Below, piece by piece: positions 35,500-47,000 of a DNA stretch of 64,000 nucleotides. The stretch is from contig PYST01000009.1 in the NCBI GenBank assembly GCA_003049485.1, positions 186,001-250,000 on the forward strand, in the 5' to 3' direction. How positions within the stretch are numbered: the stretch's first letter is position 1; every line of letters starts with the position of its first letter. Source of the DNA: Ophioceras dolichostomum (taxonomy: Eukaryota > Ascomycota > Sordariomycetes > Magnaporthales > Ophioceraceae). The translations under genes and the position numbers were made by a program. The notes under the pieces are model-generated. The model was not told where the DNA came from, did not search any database, and saw only the letters and a list, made by a program, of their open reading frames with translations.

Positions 35500-37277
35500 T
35501 CTGGTAGGCAGTGAGAGCAATAGAAGCCGGTAGCAGCGGCAGCAATGGAAGTCGTAGTAATAGATGTCGGTGGAAGTTGAGGCGAGGGTGCAAGTGGGTT
35601 CGAGTTGGCAGTTTTCAGATCGATCAATTGAACTGTCGTCAAGTTGGATGGCGATGACGGTTGGTTGGTCGTTCAGCTGGTAGCTGTCCCCTCCCGTTTC
35701 TGCAGCGGACGCCCCAAGGCTGGCGGGTCGAGCTCGGGCCCTGGTCACTCACAGGTACTGATCGGGGAACCTCCTGCCATCACCCAAGCCCCGCTCCTTA
35801 GATACACAAGAATCACAAGGCACAGCAGTTAGGAAACCCCTCACGGTGGTTTGTTGGGAGAATTCTATTCCTGAGTTCGCCTCTGTTTGAAACATGGTGT
35901 CAACTGCACCATCTTCCTCTCCCGAGCCTCAATGGTATGTGGCATGGATGAGGCCATTTCCCCTTTGCTGTAAGTAATCAGGGCCGCCAGCAGCGGCAAT
36001 GGAGAGGATGATGATGATGCTAATGGCACGAGGAAACACACTGATGATTTGGATGGTTCATCGCTCACAGTGATGGGCACTCCAGAGGTACAGAGCCCGA
36101 GGCTCACCCGAAAAATGACAGAGTGACCCACACCCCGCCTGTTTTAACACGGCTTGCAGGGATAACACAGCTGCGATAAGATGGAAAATGACCGGGGTGT
36201 GTGATAATTGTCCAGTAAACGGCGGAGCGGGGCAAGTAAACAGCTGGCAAGCGCAAGAGCTTGCAGGAGCTTGCATCATCCTGCTCCTCCTCCAACCAAG
36301 TGCCTCAGCAAGAGAAAAGGAGCGGAGAGAGACGGGAAGCTCAATGCAGAACGACCGACAAGCTTGAGAAGGACAGGAGATCCGGAGAGAGAAAATCCAG
36401 CTGAGATTTATTCCTTTTCCCCAGAGTTTCGAGTGTGCAAAGACTGACCCGAGAAGTAGGATAATTGTGGAAATTTTCCAATCGTATTGTTTGTGTGGTG
36501 GGTTGCAGCAACCAAAAATCATCGCCAAAATTTGAGAGGTTGGGCAAATCGCCAGGTAGGAAGAAGGAGGTTGGGCCAACACGATCGCACAGAATCCCAG
36601 AAAACCACTCGTCCACCACCGTCCAACCTGTCAATTGGAAAAGGGAATACCTGACCGGCCCACCACCTGATTTTTCGATTGTTCAGTCTTCAAACATCCC
36701 GCCTTCGTATTAATTCTGCGGCACCAGCGCTCGCATATCTTTGCCACAGCTGCTGCTGTCTTAGTTCATTCTCCCCTCCCACCACATATTCCACCCGCAT
36801 TCCTTAACAAAAGCTCCCCTCTCACGAAGCTAACATTTTAGCTCCCGGCGCATCATCCCGTTCGACTGTTTCTTGGGACAAGTCGAAGGCCCTTCCCGGC
36901 ACACAGCAACGGCACGGGTCGGAGCTCACCACATTCTTTACAGCTTCATTGTCTTGTGAGCTTCAAGTTTCGTGGTGCTGCGCATAGTGAGTTGGCAAAC
37001 GAGTGAACAGGCGGTCTGCTATTATAACTCGCTTCTTACACCACCTCCGCGCAAGCCACCCGCGACTCGAGGGTAATTTGGGCGTTAGCACGACTCGACG
37101 GAAGACCAAGCGCAACCAACCGAAGAACAAACTTCGGCCGAGTGCTAAGAGTACCTTGAGACGGGACGTTGCGCCACGAACCCTCCGACCGAGGCCGGAC
37201 CCGGCAACCCCACGGGTCAACCCGGCAAACGGTCTCGCCTCCGGACTGGGTCCCCGACTTCAAGATAGGGGGCGAAA
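35500..37277. other. Divergent intergenic region, VMA13 / Gly-run membrane protein
   Basis: About 1.8 kb lies between two start codons. Short ATGATG repeats occur at 36007-36019 and C/T-rich tracts near 36.76-36.84 kb. The sequence just before 37278 is GC-richer and probably a leader. No gene was supported. Confidence 0.5.
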
Positions 37278-37757
37278 ATGCGTCTCTCACGCCGGAGCGC
37301 CCCCCTGTCCCTGCTCGTTGCAGCTACAACATGGACATGGCTAGCAACTTATCCACAGCTCGCAGCCGCGGTCCCCTACCCAAAGGATGACCTGCACGAC
37401 TTCGCCGGGGTCGGGTTCCTGATGCCTCGCCAGTGTGTTCAGTACTGCGGCTATGAAAATCGCTACTGCTGCACGGCCGGTACGGCTTGCGCCACGATAG
37501 CCGGCAACATCGCCATCTGCCAGCAGGCCCAAGGTGGTGGTAACCCGATCTTGACCACCACGTGGACCCAGACCCAGACCTTCACCAGCACTATCTACGG
37601 CGCCACGCCCGTGCCGACCGGAGGGAGCACCGCCCCGTGCGTGCCCGATGAGAGCCAGGGCCAGAAACCCTGCGGTCCCATTTGCTGCAAATCCAGTCAG
37701 TACTGCGCTTGGGATGGCCAGTGCAAGGACAACGAGGGTGGTGGCGGTGGTGGTGGA

Positions 37758-37799
<42 letters not shown>

Positions 37800-38682
37800 G
37801 GGTACACGTCGTGGACGACAACCTACACGACGACGGGTGGGGTTGTCATCACGACGGCGTTCAGCGCTCCCTACCGTGTGACGAGTGGTGCCACCGTGAT
37901 TCCTACCGGGACCGCCATCGGGTCCAACAATGGCACGATCGGCGCCGGCGGCGGCACCGGTGGCGGCCTGTCGGCAGGCGCCATTGCTGGGATTGTCATC
38001 GGCACAATATTTGGCGTCGGCCTACTCCTGCTCATCTGCGCTTGCTGTTGCATCAAGGGTTTGTTGGACGGCCTCCTTGCCCTACTGGGCTTCGGCAAGA
38101 AGAAGAAGAGCTCGGAGAAGACAACCATCACGACCGAAGAGCGCTACTCGCGCCATGGCAGCGCCCACTCACGCCGGGATAGCCATAGCGGTGGCTGGTT
38201 TGGGTTCGGCGGAAGGCCATCGGGCGCCTCGTCCCGCAAGAGTGAGAAGAAGAGCAGCAGCGGCTTGGGTTGGCTCGGTCTAGCCGGCGCTATCGGTACC
38301 ATCCTGCTGCTCTTGGGTCTCCGGAAAGACAAGAAGAAGCCGCCACCATCGTCGAGGCCGTCGAGGCACTCCAGGAGCTCGTATAGTAGCGACACCTGGA
38401 CGAGCACTAGTCCTAGTAAGTTTCCCTCCCTGTCCTTCTCCAGCTCATGTTTCAATGGACATGTCTCCTGTCCTAGTAGGTAGCAGCCGTTTCTGACAAG
38501 CATGAAAAACAACAGGCCGAGTAACGAGAAGAACGGAAGAGACACGGAGGACCTACCATGCCTCTCGGGGCCCATCATCCCCGCGGTCTCCCCGCCGGTA
38601 CTCACGGCCGCCCTCCAGACGGCCATCCCACGCGGGGTCCCGGGTCCCCTCGAGACAGCCAACGCGTCGCTCCCACTCATGA
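37278..38682 (+). CDS. Cys-rich, signal-peptide single-pass membrane protein with 22-Gly run
   Basis: Two exons, 37278-38415 and 38516-38682 (434 residues), with a 100-base phase 1 intron GTAAGT...AACAG and branch TCTGAC. A signal peptide (LSLLVAATTWTWLATY, likely cut near AAA-VPYP) is followed by a cysteine-rich ectodomain with motifs QCVQYCGYENRYCC and CGPICCKSSQYCAWDGQC. A run of 22 glycines (37737-37802), a Thr/Ser-rich stalk and a membrane helix starting GAIAGIVIGTIFGVGLLLL come next. The tail has a membrane-proximal CACCC cluster (possible palmitoylation), Lys-rich patches, a second hydrophobic stretch (GLAGAIGTILLLLG) and an Arg/Ser-rich C-terminus supplied by exon 2. It resembles fungal surface proteins generally; the function is unknown. 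Confidence 0.8.
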
Positions 38683-39734
38683 TACGAAATCATTGTCGTC
38701 GTAGCCTTAAATCCGCTTCCTAGTTCTTTTTCCTCTCAGATCCCCTGATATCAGCTTCCCCCAGCATTAACCAATACTCTCCCCTTCCTTTTCATCAATT
38801 CGACAAAAGTCTATAGCCCCTTCATCACCATCACCCCACCCCTTCAATCCGAATATGACCAGCTCCAGGCACCCTGGTCTGATGTATAAAGAAAGCCATG
38901 TCACGATTATTACATAAATCCCCCCCATTTTCGTTTTTCCCCGGGCGCATTCATCATTTCAGCATATGGCGTGGTAGAGAGTGTATAGAACTGTCCACCA
39001 CAAGGAGTTTGTTTCTGCCCTGATTTCCCTGTCGCATTCAAGAGGAGGTTGTTCAAATTTTTCAGAATATTTTTTTTCCCTTCCCCGCTACGAAGATCGC
39101 ATGGAAATGAGACAAAGAGACGAAAGAGAACCACAAACGAATTTTCAGCTCGAGATTATACGAGCGCAGTTGGCCGTGGCCAAGTCGATATGGGGTCGGC
39201 CATGATGGACATAATTGTCGCATGATAGATGTTCTGGATGCTCACCGCAGAAAGGATATGAAGAACAGTCTGGATTCCCCCATAATGAGAACTTCTATCG
39301 GAAGCAAGCTTAAGTGTGCCAGCATCCAATGCATTGCCAGCAGTTAATACGAGAAGCCTAGAAGATTCATTTGGCGCTCTTCGCTAAAGTCCCACCATTC
39401 GTCATTATCACGTAGAGGGGCACCCAGGGTCAAGGCGGATAACCAATGCATCATACCCTGCGAGCTCATCGTGGAGTCAAGCCTTCAGCTCGGACAGCGG
39501 TAGTAGTGTCACAAACATGACAGGTCTCCTGGCATTTTCCGCGGGCCGTGTTGCATTCGTTTGCATGTGGTCCGGTCAAAAAAAATCCTATTTTGGCTCA
39601 AGCGTTATGAAGTCGACCAGTCTGCATAACAAGCGCAACTCCGTAATTGATATGATGAACCCAATGCCACCACTCCTGTAGACCCAGATTGGAAAGCAAC
39701 AAAGAAAGCAGGAATATCGGCTTGGTGCCCCCTC
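38683..39734. other. Intergenic, tail-to-tail
   Basis: About 1 kb between the 3' ends of the Gly-run membrane protein and the L9 gene. Nothing recognised. Confidence 0.55.
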
Positions 39735-41042
39735 TCACGCCTCCTCCGTAACAATGTTACCCTTCTCCGAGACATACATGCCGTCCAGGAACTGCGCGAA
39801 GGGAGTAGTTCAGAGTGTTAGCGCAGGACTCCCAAGCCGTGAAGACAGAAGGGGAATGTAAGCTAGATGAGAAATAGAGAGAGCAGAGCAAGCTTGACAT
39901 ACCTTCCGGATATCCTTGTTTCGTACTTTGCAGATCTGCTGGATGTCGGCGGCGCTCTGTGACACAGCCTCGACCGAGTTGCCCGACAGAATGAGCTCGT
40001 CCTTCTGCGCCTTTGAGATCTCGACATCAACGCCAGGCTGCATGACAACCCTGCGGACGAGCTTCTCACCAATGAAGTTGCTGTTTTCCCACCACGCCAA
40101 GACAAGAAGTCAGCCTTTTTTACGCTCTGTACATGCCGTTCACCCTCCAGAAACCCCCCTTAACGCCCTCCCAGCTCCCAATCCGCGGCAGCGTTCTCCC
40201 ACCCACAACCACCAAAATCCAGAACATAGCAGAACAGCTGCTCGGGGAGCAAGCAGGCACATACCGGATCTCAACCTCGTTGTTTCCGGTCTCGGCGTTC
40301 TTGTCAACGTTGACGTTGATAGGGAAATGGGCGTAGACGTAGCGCATCTTGTACTTGTAGCCCTTGGTGACGCCGATGATCAGGTTGTTGATCAGTGTCC
40401 GGACGGTCCGCAGCGCCGCGACGTTCTTGCGCACGCCGTGGTGGATCTCGATGGCAATCACATCCTTCTTAGGGTGTGAGAAGTTGACGGCGAGATGGTT
40501 CAGGTTCTTGACCAGCTTTCCTGTTGTGCGGGTTTGCGACATCGCGTCAGATCAAAAGCCCTCCATGCTTGCCCAGTTGTGTTCATGCTCGGCCCCCTAT
40601 CGTCCACCCAAACCAACATCCAGTTTCCCTCCTCTCCTCCTCATCCGATCCGCCTCTTCCAGTTCCTCTGAGCATTCCGGCGAGCGTGGGGAAGGGGAGC
40701 GGGTGGGTGCGACTGGATGCACGGAGCGAGCGATATTGGCCATACCTCGGGGACCCTCGACGGTGACGATTCTCGACTTAATATGAACCTTGACTATTTA
40801 GCGGGAACGAGCACAGGTCAGTATTGACAGCGGTTAGAGATACGACGCACAAGCAGAGCGATTGAGCTGGCTCGAAGTTCACTATCCCCCCGCCAGAGTC
40901 GCGACCAAGGCGAGAGAGGAGAACACGGCACTCGCAGAATCGCCATGCCTGGCTGAGGGGCAATAGCACCACCGGAATTGCGCTGAAAGAACATACCTCC
41001 CGCAGGAATCTGCAGAGTTTCCTCCGAATGTATGTACTTCAT
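39735..41042 (-). CDS. RPL9: 60S ribosomal protein L9 (uL6)
   Basis: Five exons: 41042-40997, 40793-40746, 40520-40265, 40080-39903 and 39791-39735 (194 residues; the family is about 190). All joins keep frame. They give QIPAG-VKVHIKSRIVTVEGPRG-KLVKNLNHL, then NNEVEIR-NFIGEKLVRRV, then NKDIRK-FLDGMYVSEKGNIV, ending TEEA. Donors are GTATGT, GTATGG, GTATGT and GTATGT. uL6 sits near the sarcin-ricin loop and P-stalk base of the large subunit. Many introns in the 5' half are usual for fungal ribosomal-protein genes. The intron sequences were checked for C/D-box snoRNAs and none was convincing. The gene is head-to-head with VPS26, with CACGTG sites between them. Confidence 0.97.
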
Positions 41043-41170
41043 CTTGACGGCGTCGTGGTTGTGAGGCGGGAAGTTGAAAGGCGAAGGTCCGGCAAGAGGT
41101 CGTCACCACCAACTTTTTGGTTGATTTTGTGTGGGCACAGTTCGAAAAGTTCAGGGCCAAATTCAGCATG

Positions 41171-41176
41171 CACGTG
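41171..41176. promoter_or_regulatory. CACGTG E-box upstream of RPL9
   Basis: A perfect CACGTG. It matches the core bound by bHLH factors such as Cbf1, which takes part in ribosomal-protein gene control in some yeasts. No binding evidence here. Confidence 0.35.
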
Positions 41177-41864
41177 ATCAACCCACTTAAAGCGGTCGAT
41201 GGTGTGGGGCAACACTATCGATAACGGTGAATGTGGGGCTAGGATTGATGGAGTTGCACTAGCATAGAAGTACTAGATGCTAGACCTACAAGTCGCTACA
41301 ACGGACGAAGTCCACCGGCTCATACAATGGCAACCATCCCTTGTACCGTCATGGTGATCTCCATGCTTTGTCTGCATCAGCTCGATCGTCGAGGGGGATA
41401 TGAATCCCGGGACAATTTGCATCTATACCAGTGAGAGCTCTATCAGCGCCCACGCCAACGCATAGGGTGATGGACTAAAGGCACTTCTGGTACAGAAAAG
41501 TGATAGCACGTTTCGATTCAAGTCTCTCCGTACTCTTTCTGTCGGCTAGAGGCCTCCACATTCATTCTTCTCTTCGGGGTCACGTAGGATCCATTCTCGC
41601 TGGGAGAACCTGTCCGAAAAAATAGGCTTTGACCAAGCCAAGAGCATCCTGTCTAAGCATCCAGGTGTGGCCCGGCTGCGTTTCTGGTGGGGTGCGGACT
41701 TTGGTATGAAAGGACTCAGTCAGGTACATGCGAAGCTGTTTTGAGAACAAAGTAGAGGTGTAGAAGGAGACCAGGAATAGCCCCTTGTTGAGGTACTACG
41801 TATGTGCTTCCATCTGGAAGTTGCTTATAAGATGAGCAGCTTCTTGTGCTGGCGAACGTAGGCG

Positions 41865-41872
41865 TCACGTGA
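41865..41872. promoter_or_regulatory. TCACGTGA palindrome upstream of VPS26
   Basis: An 8-base palindrome 351 bases before the VPS26 ATG, with the full bHLH consensus flanks. It is the second E-box in this shared promoter. Confidence 0.35.
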
Positions 41873-42222
41873 TGCGACACTGGTCAGCCAAAAAGCGGGA
41901 CCTTGACGGTTGACGTATTCCGCAGCAGTCGACGATAAGATAGCTCAAGTCACAGAGCTGAGTGTAACCGCTCGCTCCATCGCAGTCTCGTGCTTCGAAG
42001 CGGCAGCTTATTCCATGATTTGTATCTTCACGATTGACAGACCTCCTTAGCCAGGCCATTGGCAGCTCGAAGCTCTCAGAGAACAAGCCGGAAAGGGGCG
42101 AGTGTAAGAGCTACTCGTACCCACCGTAGCTCTCAGCTCCCCTCCCCGAAAGCGCCGGTCACGATTGAATCCAAGCATCAGGGGTCTTCTTCAAATAGGG
42201 GACAGTCCGAGCAACCGCAAAG

Positions 42223-43398
42223 ATGTCATATTTCTTCTCCACCCCCGTGGACATCGATATCGTCCTCGAAGATGCCGACGACCGGTCGATGGTGGATATC
42301 AAGCTGGACAAGAACCGTCGTGAAAAAGCTCCGCTCTACAGTGATGGCGAGTCGGTCAAGGGCGCCGTGACCGTCCGGCCCAAGGACGGCAAGCGGTTGG
42401 AACACACGGGGATCAAAGTGCAGTTCATCGGTACCATAGGTGAGCTTTGATATCTGCCACTGCTCATGGTACTTGGCGATGGCACAAGGCCCATGACATA
42501 TGGCTCTCGAAGCGGCCTCTCCCGAGCTAACCAACCGACCATGTGCAACTCCCCGTCTCCAGAAATGTTCTTCGACCGTGGCAACCACTACGAGTTCCTG
42601 TCGCTGGTACAGGAGCTCGCCGCCCCGGGCGAGCTGCAGCACCCCCAGACGTTCGACTTCAACTTCAAGAACGTGGAGAAGCAGTACGAGTCCTACAACG
42701 GCATCAACGTCAAGCTGCGGTACTTCGTGCGCGTGACCGTCTCGCGCCGCATGGCCGACGTGATCCGCGAGAAGGACATCTGGGTCTACAGCTACCGCAT
42801 CCCGCCCGAGATCAACAGCAGCATCAAGATGGACGTCGGCATCGAGGACTGCCTGCACATCGAGTTCGAGTACTCCAAGTCCAAGTACCACCTCAAGGAC
42901 GTCATCGTCGGCCGTATCTACTTCCTGCTTGTCAGGCTCAAGATCAAGCACATGGAGTTGTCCATCATCCGCCGCGAGACCACGGGTGCCGCTCCAAACC
43001 AGTATAACGAGAGCGAGACTTTGGTCCGGTTTGAGGTATGTTTCTCCCCCGTCAACTGCTGCTTTACATAGGCTCATCTCGTCCACCACAGCGGTGAGGT
43101 AGTAGCTAACTGGCCTCTTTCCACCTAGATCATGGACGGCTCTCCATCCAGGGGCGAAACGATCCCAATCAGACTCTTCCTTGGCGGCTTCGACCTGACG
43201 CCGACGTTCCGGGACGTGAACAAGAAGTTCTCGACCAGGTACTACCTCAGCCTGGTCCTGATAGACGAGGACGCCAGGAGGTACTTCAAGCAGTCAGAGA
43301 TCATACTATACCGGCAAGCTCCCGACGTCGCCAACGGGAACCAGCTCGTCACCGTGCCCGACCCGAGGATACAACAGACACCAGTCCCGGCTGCCTGA
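42223..43398 (+). CDS. VPS26: Retromer subunit VPS26
   Basis: Three exons, 42223-42439, 42563-43035 and 43129-43398 (319 residues; human VPS26A has 327). Intron 1 is phase 1 (GTGAGC...CTCCAG) and intron 2 phase 0 (GTATGT...CCTAG, branch GCTAAC). The protein starts MSYFFSTPVDIDIVLED and contains HTGIKVQFIGTIG-EMFFDRG, ELAAPGELQHPQTFDFNFKN, KDIWVYSYRIPPEIN, VGIEDCLHIEFEY and IPIRLFLGGFDLTPTFRDVN, all hallmarks of the arrestin-like Vps26 fold. With VPS35 and VPS29 it forms the cargo-selective retromer trimer that returns receptors from endosomes to the Golgi. It lacks the long C-terminal extension of yeast Pep8. Confidence 0.97.
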
Positions 43399-44087
43399 AG
43401 CTCCCGTGTTGATGGAACACAAAACAGAGCCAACAGGCTGATGCGCACGCATACCGCGCACTTGCGTCCTTGTGCAAAGGCAAAACTGTATGCCCACATA
43501 GATTGGCTGATGAGTCTCTGTTGCGAGCTCTGGTCATCGAAGTGAGGCTCTTGAGCTGGTAGTTGTTTTATTGTAATACGATCAGGTCTTTTTGGAGTTA
43601 TTAGTTATTTTTTCCCTTCTTGGGTTTCTAGCATAGCGTTCAAGAGAGCCAAGCAAGTCGAACGACAGACCGGGCCCCCCCTTATACAGCCACGCCAGGT
43701 ATAGGGGTAGGTAGTAACGTGCAAAACATGGCATCGCAAAAGATTCGACATAACCATCCACAGTAACTGGATTCTCATCGTCCATTACGAAGAGTCGTTT
43801 TTGGTCTACCTACGTATCTTCAGCATCGTGCCCAGTACAAATCAGATTCTTAATCTAACAAAACAGTATCATCAACCCCCAGCGGCGAGATCAAGAAGTG
43901 CTTCTCAACACAGACAGTTAGCTAGAAAAGAAATGAAAAGCTCCTTTCATCCGGGTGACTTTTAGACGACAAAAAGCTAGCCCAACACTGCTGCGATGAC
44001 AAAAACGAACACCAGAAAAAACGCAGCAGGCCCGTCCTGACCAAACCAAATTCCAAGGGAAAAAGGAAAAAAGAGGCCATCCCCCAA
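43399..44087. other. Intergenic, tail-to-tail
   Basis: 3' flanks of VPS26 and the Nup120/160 gene. A-rich near 43.9-44.08 kb. No gene seen. Confidence 0.55.
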
Positions 44088-47000
44088 TCACGACTCATCC
44101 ATCAAGTCATCACCCACTACAAACGCGAACTGGTTGTTCTGTATCGCCGCAATCCGGTCCAGCTCGGCCTGGTAATCCCTCCTCAAGTCCGCCAAGCTGC
44201 GCACCCGCCTCCACGTTGTCGTCGCCGGCGTGGTCATCGCGGCCGCCCCTCCTCCACCAACACCACTACCACCACGCGCGGCACTCGCCGCCTTCTCCGC
44301 GACAGCCCGCAGCCCCGCAGCAGACGACGCCGCCGCCGCCGCCTGGCCTGCAGAGCCTGCAGAGCCCGCAGAGCCCGCAGAGCCCCCACCAAGTCCATCC
44401 AGCAACTCCTCAAACGCCCTATCCTCCGCCGCTTCTCGCTCCCTCTCCTCCTCGCCCCTAAGCCGCTGCTGCATCCGCACCAGCCCCTCGTCCTCCTCCT
44501 CCGTCACGATCCACGCCTGCTTCTCCTCCACGCAGCTCAGCGCGTTGATGAGCATCAGGTACTGCCTCGTGACCGGCGTGTCGAGCACGTCGTCGCCCAG
44601 CAGCTTGTCCGCCTCGCCGGCCCTGCGCAGCCTCGCCGTGCGGTCGAGCAGCACCGCCGCCGCGCCCTTGTGGTCGCCGTGGTGCACGCGCCACGCGTAC
44701 AGGATCTGGTGGTAAGGGGGGGGCACCGCGGGGCCGGAGCCGGGGCCGGGGCCGCCGCCGAGCACCGCCCCGCCGCCGCCCGCCATGGGGCTGGAGCGCG
44801 TCTTGTGCTCGAGGATCGCGTCCACCGAGCTGCTTAAATCCGCGAACGGCAGGCTGACCAGCTCGGCGGTCTGGCGCGTCTCGCACATCTTCTCGACGAG
44901 CCGCTTGAGGCACGACTGCTGCAGCGCCGGGTCCGTCATGGCCAGCAGGGCCGTGTGCGCGACGTCGAAGCGCGAGATGGCCGTGGACGCCGCGAATAGG
45001 CGGCTCAGCATGTCGGTGCGGATCAAATTTGATGATGACGGGGTCGATGATGATGAAGGATTGCTGCTGCCGCTACTGGCGAATTGGAGTGACAACCGCG
45101 CGAACTCGACGACGTAGGAGTAGGCCTTCTGTCGCTCGTAGAGAGCAACTATGTGAGAGTAGTAGTTCGGGAGCCCGCTGTTGAGCAGATTCCACTCGGT
45201 GTCGTCGAGGAGGCCTACGCTGTGCCGATCAGCATGCTTCATAGGTATGCCTGGGAAAGCGAGAAGCGTTAGCAGGCTGTCTATTGCAAACCGAACCTAA
45301 GCCACCAGCAAAAAAGGGGGTGGATGCAAGCTTGGTAGAAATAGGTACTTACTGAGACCGACCGATGCCCTCTTGAAGTGGATCAACGCCGTGTCGTAGT
45401 CCCTGAGAGCGAGGTTCACACGTCCCTGGACATAAGTTGAGAACGGCGCCTGGTCAGCGAAGCCCCCCAGCTGATATGCGAGATCCGGCCGGTCCCGCTT
45501 GAGGAGGAAGCACTGGATAATGGCGGGCGACAGCTCGATGGTGCTATCCGGGGCGCACACGTCGGTGATGACATCGGTGAGCGTCGACGCCACAGGCTCG
45601 CCGTTTAGGTCGGACAGGCCCAGAAGATGGCGGATGCTCCCCTCCAGAACCGTGATGGTCTGCGTCTCATCGCTGCCGGACGCCCGCTTCGAGGCTGAGG
45701 GTGATGTAGAGGAGAACGATGAGGAAAAGGATGAACCCGCAGTGGCCGAAAAGGACTGAGACGCGGACCGTTCTCGGTCTAGCCGATACAGGGGCACGTT
45801 GAATTCATTTCTTGCCAACCACCTGACGAGCGCAAGCCGCCGCAGCGCCGCGACCAGTTGCCGATAAACGAACCCGACATCGAATCTCGAATGCAGCGCG
45901 TCTTCTTCGCTGTCGTACTCGCACTCCATGTGCACCAGCAGGACGAGCTGGCCAAGGAGGATGCGCCAGTGCAGCTCGGCTGTATCCTGCGTCCCCCGGA
46001 CGACCAGCTTACGGCCGAAATCGGTGAAAGGGTCTCGGACGTCGCGTGTCCTGGCGTCCTCCGTCTCGCCCACCAGAGCAAGAAGTTCGCGGTAGAGGTC
46101 CATGGTGACTGACTTGAAATTCTCTCCTAAGGTCTCCACGACCTGCGCGCAGTCCTCATCCGAAACATGTCGCCAGAAGCCCGACTTGTCAGCGAAGTAC
46201 TGAATGCGCTCGAAGTCCGTCTTTGGCGGTTCCTCGTATAGCTCTGCGCGCAGGGCCGCCTCGCACAGCTGCACCATGCTGTCCGAGAATGCGTCCAAAA
46301 ATCCAGCCCCGGCGGCCAGGAGGGCGGACAGGTCCTGGTATTTGGGTTCTGGCATCGTGAGGTTATGGTACACACGGTCCAGGGTGCTGCACGTGCGCAC
46401 GGCCGAGATGCAGTCGGCGCAGACCACCCACGTGAGGCCGGAAACCGGGTCGACCGCCAGCGAAAGGGCCTCTCCTCGTTGCCTGTCAAGCTCGAGGATC
46501 AGCCGGTAGAATCGCCGCCAGCCCTCCTCGCTCGTGCCCCGGAACTGCTCATAGTCAATGGAGCCCGTCGAGCCGCGATCCAGACTCGCCGTCGAGCCAA
46601 TCACCGCACACATGGCCTCGACCAGGCCCTTATTGCCTCTCGTCGAGCCCGCATTCGCCGACCCAATCCCACGTTCATACATGACCAACGCTGTCTCCAA
46701 AGTGGCCTTGGTAAACCGACCAGGGGCGAAGATCAGCTGAAGCCACTTCTCTGAGCTATCAGTGGGGTCACATGGGCCAGACGCTTCGGCAGGTGGAATT
46801 GTATTTTCCACGAACACGTCGATCCAGTTGGTAGCCCACGACGACTCGATGGACTCCTGTGCGAACTCCAACCTCTGCACTCGATAGCTCAGGTTGTTTT
46901 TCCAAAGCACCCAGAGCTGCAACGTCCGGGAGGCGCCGCCTTGGGCCAGTCCGAAGTCGGCCAAAGTCCAGATGTCTGCAGAGGAAGGGGCCGGGGGGAC

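Larger units (their letters stand above)
41043..42222. promoter_or_regulatory. Divergent promoter region, RPL9 / VPS26
   Basis: About 1.2 kb lies between the two start codons, without coding exons. It holds two CACGTG E-boxes, at 41171-41176 (130 bases upstream of the L9 ATG) and 41866-41871 (inside the palindrome TCACGTGA). A regulatory role is inferred from position and motif. Confidence 0.5.

Noticed and set aside
40521..40996. Search for intronic snoRNAs in the first two RPL9 introns
   Set aside because: No TGATGA/CTGA pair with flanking complementarity was found.
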